DNA of 64,000 bases from Halomonas fontilapidosi. Its GTDB lineage: Bacteria > Pseudomonadota > Gammaproteobacteria > Pseudomonadales > Halomonadaceae. Shown in pieces: positions 56,445 through 64,000 of the stretch. How positions within the stretch are numbered: position 1 is the first letter of the stretch; each line of letters opens with the position of its first letter. The stretch covers positions 119,835 through 183,834 of the forward strand of contig NZ_JACHXQ010000008.1 in assembly GCF_014192285.1 (NCBI RefSeq), in the 5' to 3' direction. Under the pieces are notes generated by a model. The model was not told the DNA's origin. It searched no databases and saw only the letters and a list, made by a program, of their open reading frames with translations. The position numbers were made by a program, and so were the translations under genes.

Positions 56445-57143
56445 ATGCACGTTCACCTTCTCCAGCACAGTCCTCACCAGGGACCGGCCCGCATCGCCGA
56501 CTGGCTTGCCAGCATGGGCCACAGCTTCACCATCTTCCACCTCGATGCGGGGGAGCTGCCGCCGCGGCTGGCCGATGGCGATGCGCTGATCGTGCTCGAC
56601 GGCCCCGAGGGCAACCTCGATGCCGACCAATGCCCCTGGCTCAGGGGCGAACGCAAGCTGATCCACCGGGCGCTGGACGCCAACAAGCCGCTACTGGGGA
56701 TCGGCTTCGGCGCCCGGCTGATCGCCGAGGCGCTGGGGGCCATCGTGGCTCGCGGCACCGTGGCCGAGACCGGCTGGCACCAGGTGGACCTCGCCCCGCT
56801 GAGTCCCGTCGACCTGCCCGACACCTTCGAGGCCTTCATGTGGCACCGCGAGGTCTTCGCCCTGCCCGATTATGCCCTGGCGCTGGGCCGCAGCGAGGCC
56901 AGCCCGCTGCAGGGCTTCACCTGGGACGACGGCCGGGTGGTCGCCCTGCTGTGCCACCTGGAGGCCACCCCCGACAGCGTCCGGGCGCTGCTCGACCATC
57001 AGGCGCCGCCTCTCGGCAACGAGACCAGCCCTCATGCTCAGGACCGGGAAACGATACTCGAGGACCCGAGGCGCTTCGACCGGCTGCCCCCGCTGCTCGA
57101 CCGCCTGCTCAGCCAGTGGTTGAGGAGCGCGGCCGGGGCATGA
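56445..57143 (+). CDS. Class I glutamine-amidotransferase-like protein without nucleophile
   Basis: A 232-residue flavodoxin-like protein of the GATase1 fold. ALIVLDGPEGNLD forms the oxyanion region. KPLLGIGFGARLIAEALG aligns with the nucleophile elbow, but the G-x-C-x-G cysteine is Gly87. His171 and Glu173 (LCHLEATPDS) of the triad remain, as does MWHREVF. It therefore probably does not hydrolyse glutamine. It is divergent from the ATL gene and ends 4 bases from mnmH. Function unknown. Confidence 0.82.
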   Translation: MHVHLLQHSPHQGPARIADWLASMGHSFTIFHLDAGELPPRLADGDALIVLDGPEGNLDADQCPWLRGERKLIHRALDANKPLLGIGFGARLIAEALGAIVARGTVAETGWHQVDLAPLSPVDLPDTFEAFMWHREVFALPDYALALGRSEASPLQGFTWDDGRVVALLCHLEATPDSVRALLDHQAPPLGNETSPHAQDRETILEDPRRFDRLPPLLDRLLSQWLRSAAGA

Positions 57144-57147
57144 CCGT

Positions 57148-58269
57148 TCAGGCCGGTTGAGGCTGCGGCCGGCCATCCCGACGCGCCTCGGCGGACCACT
57201 CGCGGGCGGCCTGCAGACAGCTCTCCCAGTCCCCCACGTGAAGAAAGTGGCGGTCGGGGTGCTTCTCCAGCTGATGGCGATAAAGAGGGTCGTAGTATTC
57301 GGTCAACAGCGGCGCCAGCCAGGCCTCATGGGCCTGTCGATTGCCCCGCTCATGCTCGCGAAAGGCCAGCGCCTGCAACCGCTGCAGGCGCGATAGGCGT
57401 TCGCTGCCCAGGCGCTTCCTCAGCCGGCCCAGGGCCGATGAGAGCTGCTTGCGCATCAGCGCCCAGCCCAGCCAGTCGCCGAACTGTCGGCGATGGATCT
57501 CCCACAGGTCATCGATGTAGTCCTTGTGGATCTGCGCGAGCCGCCAGTCCAGCGGCATTTCGATGCGAACGCGCGGCGCCGGCACCATGCCCTCCCAGAA
57601 ACGCAGCGGGATATTGGCTGCCCCGATGCGACGGGACTCATCCTCCACCACCAGCGGACCGGGCAGCGACAGCAAGCGCTGGCCCATGGCATGCTCAAAG
57701 TCGATCTGGCTGGGTGCCGGCAGCGGGTGGCGGCCGAAGGCCGAGCCCTTGTGGCGCGCGCAGCCCTCGAGGTCCAGGCCGTTGGAGAGCTGCAGGATGA
57801 GGGAGGTCTTGGCGCAGCCGGTGAGACCGCCCACCACCAGCAGCGGCTGCTCGGCCGCAGCGTCGATGCGCGCGCAGAGGGCCTGGCGCATCGCCTTCCA
57901 GCCGCCGCGAATGCGCGGGCGCAGGCTGCCGGCATCCGCCAGCCACTGCTGGGCGACCTGCGAGCGCAGCCCGCCACGAAAGCAGTAGAGGATGGCGTCA
58001 GGATGTGCCGCAAGGAGTTGCTGCCAGGCAGCAACCCGCGCCGCCTTGCGGCCGCCGTTGACCAGCCGCTCGCCCAGGGCGATGGCGGCGTCCTGGCCGC
58101 GCTCCTTGTACTCAATCCCCACGAGGTGGCGCTCCTCGTCGTCCATCAGCGGCAGGTTGACCGCCCCGGGCAGAGCGCCCTGGGCGAACTCCACTGGGGC
58201 ACGGACATCGATCAGCACCCGCCCTTCTCGCAGCAGCGAGAGGTCGGGCTCGACCAGCGGCAGGCTCAT
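57148..58269 (-). CDS. mnmH: tRNA 2-selenouridine synthase
   Basis: A 373-residue enzyme (also SelU/YbbB) that replaces the sulfur of 2-thiouridine by selenium at the tRNA wobble position, through a geranylated intermediate. An N-terminal rhodanese domain has the active Cys96 in CFRGG. A P-loop domain follows with GLTGCAKT (148-155). It overlaps the selD stop by 4 bases, so selenophosphate supply and use are coupled. Confidence 0.95.
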   Translation of the reverse strand: MSLPLVEPDLSLLREGRVLIDVRAPVEFAQGALPGAVNLPLMDDEERHLVGIEYKERGQDAAIALGERLVNGGRKAARVAAWQQLLAAHPDAILYCFRGGLRSQVAQQWLADAGSLRPRIRGGWKAMRQALCARIDAAAEQPLLVVGGLTGCAKTSLILQLSNGLDLEGCARHKGSAFGRHPLPAPSQIDFEHAMGQRLLSLPGPLVVEDESRRIGAANIPLRFWEGMVPAPRVRIEMPLDWRLAQIHKDYIDDLWEIHRRQFGDWLGWALMRKQLSSALGRLRKRLGSERLSRLQRLQALAFREHERGNRQAHEAWLAPLLTEYYDPLYRHQLEKHPDRHFLHVGDWESCLQAAREWSAEARRDGRPQPQPA

Positions 58270-59303
58270 CCACGCACCTCGATCAGCGCCGGCCCGCTGG
58301 CCTTGACGACTTCACCGAAGGGCACGAGCTCGATGCCGTGATCGCGGCCGATGCGCTCCACGTCGTCTTCCCAGGAGGGATGCACCGAGAGCAGCAGGCC
58401 GCCGGAGGTCTGCGGGTCGCAGAGCCACTGCCAGTGGGCCTCATCCATGTGCGGCAGGCTGGCACCCAGCGCGTCGCGATTGCGCCGGGTGTCGCCGGGC
58501 ACCGCGCCCTGACGGCGATAGGCCTCGGCTTCGGCGAGCCGTGGCAGGCGGCGGAAGTTGACCCTGGCGGCCACGTCACTGGCCGTGCACATTTCAGCGA
58601 GGTGTCCGGCCAGGCCAAAACCGGTGACGTCGGTCATGGCATGCACGCCCTTGACCTTGGCAAGCGCCATGCCGATGGCATTGGACTGGAGCATGGTTTC
58701 GCGCGCCAGCCCATGGTGGCCGGGCTCCAGCAGCCCTTGCTTCTCGGCCGTGGTCAACAGCCCCACCCCCAGCGGCTTGGTCAGAAACAGCAGGTCGCCG
58801 GGCTTGGCGCCCTTGTTGAGCTTGAGGTGCTCGAGATCGACCAGGCCGTTGACCGCCAAGCCGAAGATCGGCTCGGGCGCATCGATGGAGTGACCGCCGG
58901 CCAAGGCCAGGCCGAGTTCGCGACACACCGCCTGGGCACCGGCCACCACGTCGCCGGCGACCTCGGCGCCGAGTACGTCCAGCGGCCAGCCGAGGATGCC
59001 CAGGGCCAGCACCGGCTTGCCGCCCATGGCATAGACATCGCTGATGGCATTGATCGCGGCGATGCGGCCGAAATCGAAGGGGTCATCGACAATCGGCATG
59101 AAGAAATCGGTGGTGGCAATCATGCCGCGACCATCCCCGAGATCGTAGACAGCGGCGTCCTCGCGCCCCTGGTTACCGACGATCAGCCGCGAATGGCTGG
59201 CGCCGGGGCCGGCCTTGGCGAGGATCCCGTCGAGCACGTCGGGAGCGATCTTGCAGCCGCAGCCGGCGCCGTGGCTGTACTGGGTCAGGCGAATGGCGCT
59301 CAT
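58266..59303 (-). CDS. selD: Selenide, water dikinase
   Basis: A 345-residue enzyme making selenophosphate. The N-terminus RLTQYSHGAGCGCKIAPD places Cys15 and Lys18 at the catalytic positions (Cys17/Lys20 in E. coli), so it is the cysteine form and not a selenoprotein. No selA/selB/selC are nearby; with mnmH as sole partner here, its product probably serves tRNA modification. Confidence 0.97.
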   Translation of the reverse strand: MSAIRLTQYSHGAGCGCKIAPDVLDGILAKAGPGASHSRLIVGNQGREDAAVYDLGDGRGMIATTDFFMPIVDDPFDFGRIAAINAISDVYAMGGKPVLALGILGWPLDVLGAEVAGDVVAGAQAVCRELGLALAGGHSIDAPEPIFGLAVNGLVDLEHLKLNKGAKPGDLLFLTKPLGVGLLTTAEKQGLLEPGHHGLARETMLQSNAIGMALAKVKGVHAMTDVTGFGLAGHLAEMCTASDVAARVNFRRLPRLAEAEAYRRQGAVPGDTRRNRDALGASLPHMDEAHWQWLCDPQTSGGLLLSVHPSWEDDVERIGRDHGIELVPFGEVVKASGPALIEVRG

Positions 59304-59447
59304 CTCGTTCTCCTTGGCGTTCGTTACAGCGCATTCTACATCAAGCCAGCGTGCCCTGAGTGCCGGGCGCGTGGGCCGAGGTCAGCGTGGGGAAGCCGTC
59401 ACCGTCTCTCTGTCGGTGGGTCAAGTTCGACCCCGCACGGGCAGCAC

Positions 59448-60827
59448 TCACAAGGCGTCAAGGGCCTCGGCAAGCTTGTCCACGGCAACGACCTGCATAC
59501 CCTCGGGCGAGCGCTTGGGGGCATTGCCGCGGGGCACGATGGCCCGCGTGAAGCCGTGCTTGGCCGCTTCGACGATGCGCTCCTGGCCACTAGGTACCGG
59601 GCGAATCTCGCCGGAGAGCCCCACCTCGCCGAACACTACCAGCTCCCGAGGAAGCGGCCGGTTCTGCAGGCTGGAAACCACCGCCAGCAGCACCGCCAGG
59701 TCGGCGCTGGTCTCCAGCACCTTGACCCCGCCGACCACGTTGAGAAAGACGTCCTGGTCGCCGGTAAACAGCCCGCCATGGCGATGCAGCACCGCCAGCA
59801 GCATGGCCAGGCGGTTCTGATCGAGGCCCACGGCGACACGACGCGGGTTGCCCAGCGCCGACTCGTCGAGCAGCGCCTGAACCTCGACGAGGATCGGCCG
59901 GGTCCCCTCCCAGACCACCATCACCAGGCTGCCGGCACTCTGCTCCTCGTTGCGCGATAGGAAGATGGCGCTGGGGTTCTTCACCTCCTTGAGGCCGTGC
60001 TCAAGCATGGCGAAAACGCCGAGTTCGTTGACCGCGCCGAAACGGTTCTTCTGCCCGCGAAGCGTGCGAAAGCGCGAGTCCGCTCCGCCCTCGAGCAGCA
60101 GCGAGGCATCGATCATGTGCTCCAGCACCTTGGGGCCGGCCAGGCTGCCATCCTTGGTGACGTGCCCCACCAGCATCAGCACGGTATTGCTCTGCTTGGC
60201 GAAGCGGGTCAGGGCCGCGGCGGACTCCCGAACCTGGGCCACGCCGCCGGGGGCCGAGGCGATGTCCTCCAGGTGCATGGTCTGGATGGAGTCGATGATC
60301 AGGATCTCGGGACGCTCGCGTTCGGCCACGGCGAGGATGGTCTCGATGCTAGTCTCGGCCAGCATCTTCAGGCCCTGTACCGGCAGTTGCAGGCGATGGG
60401 CGCGCATCGCCACCTGGGAGAGCGATTCCTCACCGGTGACATAGACGACCTGTCGAGACTGGGCCAGTTTGCAGGCGGTCTGCAGCAGCAAGGTCGACTT
60501 GCCGGCCCCGGGATGCCCCCCGAGCAGTACCGCCGACCCCGGCACCAGGCCGCCACCCAGCACCCGATCGAACTCCGCGAAGGTGGAAGAGAGCCTCGGC
60601 ACCTCGCTGAGGTCGACGCTGCCCAGATCGACCACCTCGCGGGACAGGCCACCGGCATAGCCGCCGCGTGGAGCCGAGGGGGTGCTCGTGGCGGCACCGG
60701 GGCGTGCCGCCGAGAGACAAACCTCGCTCAGGGTATTCCATTCCTGACAGCTGCTGCACTGCCCCTGCCACTTGCGATACTCGGCACCACACTCGGTGCA
60801 GACGAAGGCGCTTTTCGCTTTGGCCAT
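59448..60827 (-). CDS. radA: DNA repair protein RadA
   Basis: A 459-residue RecA-like branch-migration helicase. A zinc finger with Cys10/13 and Cys24/27 opens the protein, then GGHPGAGKST (103-112), the Rad-specific KNRFG motif and a C-terminal Lon-like domain (LPRELVVFGEVGLSGEIRPV). It processes recombination intermediates with RecA. AGAGGGAG lies 6 bases before ATG 60827, so the 40-residue upstream extension is not used. Confidence 0.97.
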   Translation of the reverse strand: MAKAKSAFVCTECGAEYRKWQGQCSSCQEWNTLSEVCLSAARPGAATSTPSAPRGGYAGGLSREVVDLGSVDLSEVPRLSSTFAEFDRVLGGGLVPGSAVLLGGHPGAGKSTLLLQTACKLAQSRQVVYVTGEESLSQVAMRAHRLQLPVQGLKMLAETSIETILAVAERERPEILIIDSIQTMHLEDIASAPGGVAQVRESAAALTRFAKQSNTVLMLVGHVTKDGSLAGPKVLEHMIDASLLLEGGADSRFRTLRGQKNRFGAVNELGVFAMLEHGLKEVKNPSAIFLSRNEEQSAGSLVMVVWEGTRPILVEVQALLDESALGNPRRVAVGLDQNRLAMLLAVLHRHGGLFTGDQDVFLNVVGGVKVLETSADLAVLLAVVSSLQNRPLPRELVVFGEVGLSGEIRPVPSGQERIVEAAKHGFTRAIVPRGNAPKRSPEGMQVVAVDKLAEALDAL

Positions 60828-60912
60828 GCGGCACTCCCTCTGGTTCTCTCCCACATTCGGGGCAATCTGCACACCGCCGGGCCGCCTGCCGATGGCAGGC
60901 CCGCAACGACAA

Positions 60913-60935
60913 GGGGCGACCCTGAGGGCCGCCCC
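60913..60935 (-). terminator. Hairpin terminator after the NlpE-like gene
   Basis: On the minus strand, GGGGCGGCCC-TCA-GGGTCGCCCC pairs over 10 bp with one G-T pair, followed by TTGTCGTT. It begins 21 bases after the lipoprotein stop and lies upstream of radA. Confidence 0.75.
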
Positions 60936-60955
60936 GATACTGCGCATTCAGACGT

Positions 60956-61405
60956 TTACTGGCGCCGGAGCTGCAGCATCTCGCTGTTCTGGAAGCGCCG
61001 CAGGTTGGGGTCGATCAGCTCGAGGGTCTGGTCGTCGACGCGCAGAAAATAGTAGGTCTGCCCATCACCATCGGGGGTCAGCTCGTAGACGGTGGCGGTG
61101 GGATCCTGCTCAGTGCCTTCGAGAACTTCCCAGTTGCCCGCGTAATTCTCGTTCGGCGGGTCCTGAGGGTGCGCCCGATAGGAAGCCTCGAGGTCGAAGG
61201 TACGCTCCTCGGCCGCGTCCTGCTCCTCGCCGTTCAGGGTCACGTTCAGGTCGATGCCGTCGCAGTTGCGACACGGCAGGGTTCCCTGATAGGTCGACGT
61301 AGTCGGCTCCATCTCCGGGGCAGCGGCCTGGTCGGTGGGTCCGGCGGCGCAGCCGGCCAACAGGGCGGCCAGGGCGGTGCCGGCCAGCAAGCTCCTGATT
61401 TGCAT
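60956..61405 (-). CDS. NlpE-like lipoprotein
   Basis: A 149-residue lipoprotein (lipobox LLAGC, Cys19). TYQGTLPCRNCDGIDLNVTLN matches the NlpE N-terminal domain, whose C-x-x-C (Cys45/Cys48 here) is redox-active or metal-binding. In E. coli NlpE signals surface contact and envelope stress to CpxA. The second NlpE domain is absent, so a Cpx role is uncertain. GGAGG lies 6 bases before ATG 61405. Confidence 0.85.
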   Translation of the reverse strand: MQIRSLLAGTALAALLAGCAAGPTDQAAAPEMEPTTSTYQGTLPCRNCDGIDLNVTLNGEEQDAAEERTFDLEASYRAHPQDPPNENYAGNWEVLEGTEQDPTATVYELTPDGDGQTYYFLRVDDQTLELIDPNLRRFQNSEMLQLRRQ

Positions 61406-61505
61406 TTTTGTCCTCCTAACCAATGGGCATGACGCCGTGGGGCACGGCAGCCTGCATCACAGCATAACCTCTCGTGTGCTTAGCGGACAGCCTCTCCGCC
61501 ATGCA

Positions 61506-62399
61506 TCAGGCCAGCGGGTAGACATGGGTGAAGATCAGTGCCAACACCAGCGGCATGACCACCAGGCTGCCCAGGTTGCCGATCAACACCAGTGAAGCCA
61601 CCTTATGGGGCTCCTGTCGATACTGTTCAGCCACCAGGTAGTTCAACACGGCCGGCGGCAAGGCGGCAAATACCCAAAGGGCCGCCGCCTGCAGGCCCGA
61701 CAGGTCGAGCCACCAGATCAGCGGCACGGCCAGCACCAGGCCGGAGAGCGGACAGAGCACTGCCCCGAGCAGGCCCGTCTTCCAGTCGCTGAAGTCGATG
61801 TCCAGCATCCTCACCCCCAGGGCAAAGAGCATCAGCGGAATGCAGACGCCGCCCAGCATGTGCAGCGCCTCCAGAAACCAACCCGGCAGGGGAATTCCGC
61901 CCAGATTGACGGCCAGGCCCGCCAGGCTGGCCAGCACGATGGGCATGCGCAGCAGACGCCACAAGGGAGTATGCGGGCTGAGCATGTAGAGTCCGACCGA
62001 GAAGTGCAGCAGCATCTCGATGATGAACAGCACCACCGCTGCCGGCAGGGCCTTCTCGCCGAAGGCCAGCACCAGCAGGGGGATCCCCATGTTGCCGGAG
62101 TTGTTGAACATCATCGGCGGGAGGAAGGTCTTGGTCTCGAGTTTCAGCCACTTTGCCACCGGCCAGAGCACGATCCCCGACCCCAGCACCACCACGGCCC
62201 CCGCCAGGGCCAGGCTCGCATAGTCCGCCAGGGGCGCCTGGCGGTCAGCGAGCACGGCGAACACCAGCATGGGCACGAAGAGCTCCATGTTGAGGGTGTT
62301 CAGGCCACGGATGTCCGGCGTGCGGAAGCGGCCATAGAGGGTCCCGCAGCCGGCGATCAGGAAGACGGGCAGCAGGGTGGCAAGGATCTGGGCGGTCAT
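61506..62399 (-). CDS. AEC-family transporter (auxin efflux carrier type)
   Basis: A 297-residue membrane protein with about ten helices in two inverted five-helix units. LNTLNMELFVPMLVFAVLAD and MMFNNSGNMGIPLLVLAFGEKAL are the unwound helix motifs of the AEC/BART family. Bacterial members carry malonate, malate or other carboxylates; the substrate here is unknown. ATG 62399 is preferred over the long N-terminal extension. Confidence 0.9.
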   Translation of the reverse strand: MTAQILATLLPVFLIAGCGTLYGRFRTPDIRGLNTLNMELFVPMLVFAVLADRQAPLADYASLALAGAVVVLGSGIVLWPVAKWLKLETKTFLPPMMFNNSGNMGIPLLVLAFGEKALPAAVVLFIIEMLLHFSVGLYMLSPHTPLWRLLRMPIVLASLAGLAVNLGGIPLPGWFLEALHMLGGVCIPLMLFALGVRMLDIDFSDWKTGLLGAVLCPLSGLVLAVPLIWWLDLSGLQAAALWVFAALPPAVLNYLVAEQYRQEPHKVASLVLIGNLGSLVVMPLVLALIFTHVYPLA

Positions 62400-62518
62400 T
62401 GCAGGGTCCGTAGGCAGCGAATGATCGATGGCGGCCCCCGAGACTAGCATGGCCGCGGCTTGCGCGGTCACGCTGCTCGAGTCACCATGACCAAAGTCCA
62501 ACCCCCGAGCGAGTGACC

Positions 62519-63574
62519 ATGAGCAAGTTCTGGAGCCCCGCCGTTCGCGAGCTGACCCCCTATGTCCCGGGCGAGCAGCCCCGCGAACGACTGATCAAGC
62601 TGAACACCAACGAGAACCCCTATCCGCCGGCCCCTGGGGTCGAGGCTGCGCTGCGCGACTACCCCGCCGATCACCTGAGGCGCTACCCGGACCCGGAGTC
62701 CCGCGCCCTGCGCGAGGCGCTGGCGGAGGAGCTTGGAGTGTCGACAGCCCAGGTCTTCGTCGGCAATGGCTCCGACGAGGTCCTCGCCCTGGCCTTCCAG
62801 GCCTTCTTCCGCCAGGCACGCCCGCTGGAGATGCCAAGCATCTCCTACAGCTTCTATCCGGTCTACTGCCGCCTCTATGGCGTCGAGCGCCGCACCCATC
62901 CTCTCGACGCCCAATGGCGTGTTGACCTCGACGCCTTCGATCCCGACGCCGGAGGGGTGATATTTGCCAATCCCAACGCCCCCACAGGCCACGGCCACGA
63001 ACGCGGGGCCATTGCCGGTCTGCTCGAGCGGGTGACCGACTCGGTGGTGTTGGTCGACGAGGCCTACGTGGACTTCGGCGGCGAGAGTGTCGTACCGCTG
63101 GTCGAGCGCTTCCCCAACCTGCTGGTCACCGGCACCTTCTCCAAGTCACGCAGCCTGGCCGGCCTGCGGCTTGGCTATGCGGTGGGCTCCCGCGAGCTGA
63201 TCGAGGGGCTCGAGCGAATCAAGGATTCCTTCAACTCCTATCCCGTCGACAGCCTGGCCAGCGCCCTGGGCATCGCCTCCCTGATTGACCGCGAGCACTT
63301 CGAGGCCTGTCGCGAGGCGGTGATTACCACCCGCGAACGCACCCGCGGGCGTCTCGAGACCCTCGGCTTCCAGGTGCTGCCCTCGCAGACCAACTTCATA
63401 CTGGTCAGCCACCCCGATTTCGATGCCGCCCAGCTCTTCGCAGGCCTTCGCGAGCGCGGCGTGCTGGTGCGCCACTTCAATACCGACGTGCTGCGCAATC
63501 ACTTGCGTATCTCCATCGGTACCGATGACGAGATGGACAGCCTTATCGAGGCCCTTGAGAGCCTGTGTCGCTAG
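62519..63574 (+). CDS. hisC: Histidinol-phosphate aminotransferase
   Basis: A 351-residue class II PLP aminotransferase. IKLNTNENPYPPAPGV near the start, NPNAPTGHGHE, VDEAYVDFGGES and the PLP Lys209 in TFSKSRSLAGLRLGYA identify HisC. GTG 62513 is an alternative start. It lies about 7.2 kb from hisBHAF, so the histidine genes are split into at least two units. Confidence 0.96.
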   Translation: MSKFWSPAVRELTPYVPGEQPRERLIKLNTNENPYPPAPGVEAALRDYPADHLRRYPDPESRALREALAEELGVSTAQVFVGNGSDEVLALAFQAFFRQARPLEMPSISYSFYPVYCRLYGVERRTHPLDAQWRVDLDAFDPDAGGVIFANPNAPTGHGHERGAIAGLLERVTDSVVLVDEAYVDFGGESVVPLVERFPNLLVTGTFSKSRSLAGLRLGYAVGSRELIEGLERIKDSFNSYPVDSLASALGIASLIDREHFEACREAVITTRERTRGRLETLGFQVLPSQTNFILVSHPDFDAAQLFAGLRERGVLVRHFNTDVLRNHLRISIGTDDEMDSLIEALESLCR

Positions 63575-63598
63575 ATCCGACAAGGATCATGCGCTGCA

Positions 63599-63660
63599 AT
63601 GAAAAAACCCCGTGCTCTGGTGAACACGGGGTTTTCTCGGGATAGGTGCCTGACGATGAC
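63599..63660. repeat. Outer copy of a 62-bp rRNA 3'-end duplication
   Basis: This 62-base block matches 63800-63861 at 57 of 62 positions, exactly 201 bases away. It contains a terminator hairpin, the flank GGGATAGG and 14 bases equal to the 3' end of the 5S rRNA gene (TGCCTGACGATGAC); after that the similarity stops. It looks like the remnant of a second 5S gene or of a duplicated operon end. Two of the five changes plus their partners are compensatory in the hairpin. Confidence 0.85.
63604..63635. terminator. Outer bidirectional terminator (hisC / rRNA operon)
   Basis: An 11-bp stem (AAAACCCCGTG / CACGGGGTTTT) with a 10-base loop, T-rich on both strands. It lies 29 bases after the hisC stop and can also stop rRNA transcripts arriving on the minus strand. 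Confidence 0.9.
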
Positions 63661-63799
63661 TGCGGCGGTCGGCGCCCCGCTACTCTACTCGTCTCATCCT
63701 GAGACTCGCCCTCCGGGCCCGCTAAAGCGGTTCCCGTTTGTTCCCGACAAACGGGTCCAGGGGGGAGGCCCTGGCATCACGTGCGTTTGGCTGACGCAC
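63661..63799. other. Spacer between tandem rRNA terminators
   Basis: 139 bases with no gene. Three short perfect inverted repeats are present: GTCTCA/TGAGAC (63691-63705), CCCGTTTGT/ACAAACGGG (63733-63755) and GTGCGT/ACGCAC (63781-63799). No tRNA could be folded. It is probably untranslated 3' trailer of the rRNA operon. Confidence 0.5.
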
Positions 63800-63861
63800 A
63801 TGAAAAGACCCCGAGCTCTAGTGAACTCGGGGTCTTCTCGGGATAGGTGCCTGACGATGAC
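63800..63861. repeat. Inner copy of the 62-bp rRNA 3'-end duplication
   Basis: The counterpart of 63599-63660 that lies directly at the 3' end of the intact 5S gene. It consists of the inner terminator hairpin, flank and the last bases of 5S. Confidence 0.85.
63805..63836 (-). terminator. Inner rRNA operon terminator
   Basis: An 11-bp stem (minus strand reads AAGACCCCGAG, then loop, then CTCGGGGTCTT) followed by TTTC on the minus strand, 12 bases beyond the 5S 3' end. Confidence 0.85.
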
Positions 63862-63965
63862 CTACTCTCGCATGGGGAGGCCCCACACTACCATCGGCGC
63901 TGAGTGGTTTCACTGCTGAGTTCGGCATGGGATCAGGTGGTTCCCGCACGCTATGGTCGTCAGGC
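63849..63965 (-). rRNA. rrf: 5S ribosomal RNA
   Basis: About 117 bases reading on the minus strand GCCTGACGACCATAGCGTG, then GGAACCACCTGATCCCATGCC and GAACTCAGCAGTGAAACC, ending GTAGGTCATCGTCAGGC. The 5' and 3' ends pair (GCCTGACGA / TCGTCAGGC) to form helix I. Exact termini are uncertain by a base or two. The 23S gene should lie beyond 64000. Confidence 0.95.
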
Positions 63966-64000
63966 GAAAAACGGTGAATCATGCTGTTGAGATGCGTCTC
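63966..64000 (-). other. 5'-flank of 5S rRNA (23S-5S spacer)
   Basis: These 35 bases up to the window edge show no gene and are expected to be part of the spacer between 23S and 5S rRNA. Confidence 0.6.

Noticed and set aside
57583..57835. Suspected damaged P-loop in MnmH (GLTGCAKT)
   Set aside because: The Lys-Thr and key glycines remain, and I recall Cys-containing variants in this family, so I see no reason to call it inactive.
63661..63799. Possible tRNA between the two rRNA terminators
   Set aside because: No acceptor stem, T-loop TTC-rich motif or CCA could be matched on either strand.
63599..63919. Small open frame starting MKKPRALVN, containing a second MKRPRALVN repeat
   Set aside because: The two similar peptides are translations of duplicated rRNA terminator hairpins and 5S sequence, not protein genes.

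Overview
The window looks like core chromosome of a moderately halophilic gammaproteobacterium close to Halomonas (family Halomonadaceae). The reasons are an ectoine hydroxylase (EctD) without ectABC beside it, a FabY-type ketoacyl synthase, the polA / DUF2782 / thrB order shared with pseudomonads, high-GC coding sequence with short intergenic gaps, and no mobile elements. The genus is an inference from gene content; no database search was made.

Layout. 1-4894 (minus): a sugar-type ABC importer operon (binding protein, two permeases, dual ATPase) running into a truncated maleylacetate reductase at the window edge. 5284-12481 (minus): a seven-gene co-directional string of a TrmB-like methyltransferase, SMR efflux protein, dacB, dgkA, glnE, aroQ and an M48 lipoprotein protease. 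12647-15358 (plus): fabY-coaD-ferredoxin. 15473-20026: small exported protein, outer-membrane barrel, DinF-type MATE transporter, AtoE-type short-chain fatty-acid transporter and an acyl-CoA thioesterase. 20033-24563: small lipoproteins (I78 inhibitor, entericidin), TauE/SafE permease, HIT protein, NicO metal permease with its DUF1007 partner and two related lipoproteins. 24691-31635: glycerate kinase, dps, then rmuC, pepD and tmcA.

31977-35012 (plus) is a complete TRAP transporter operon. 35182-39239 holds the three parts of a ferric-iron ABC importer in an unusual arrangement: permease (+), ATPase (-, overlapping the permease tail by 84 bp) and binding protein (+) behind a good Fur box. 39298-45522 holds polA (-) and DUF2782, thrB and speA (+). 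45599-47371 (-) holds an FAH hydrolase and ectD. Three tRNAs (Phe, Gln, Thr) with their own promoter and terminator follow, then mutY-yggX and a PanZ-like GNAT with asmA. 52409-55329 (+) is hisBHAF; hisC lies separately at 62519. 55342-62399 is mostly minus: DUF416, an alkyltransferase-like protein, mnmH with selD (selenouridine tRNA modification), radA, an NlpE-like lipoprotein and an AEC transporter. The right edge is the 3' end of an rRNA operon on the minus strand: a 5S gene, then two tandem terminator hairpins separated by 201 bp, the outer one carrying a second copy of the last bases of 5S.

Most of the window is housekeeping metabolism and transport. I did not find a clear defence system, prophage, insertion sequence, CRISPR array or obviously new multi-gene machine. 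The most unusual points are the sugar-type ABC operon tied to an aromatic-pathway enzyme, the tandem rRNA terminators with compensatory changes, the fabY-coaD fusion of transcription units, the split iron importer, a glutamine-amidotransferase-like protein without its nucleophile, and several large perfect inverted repeats.
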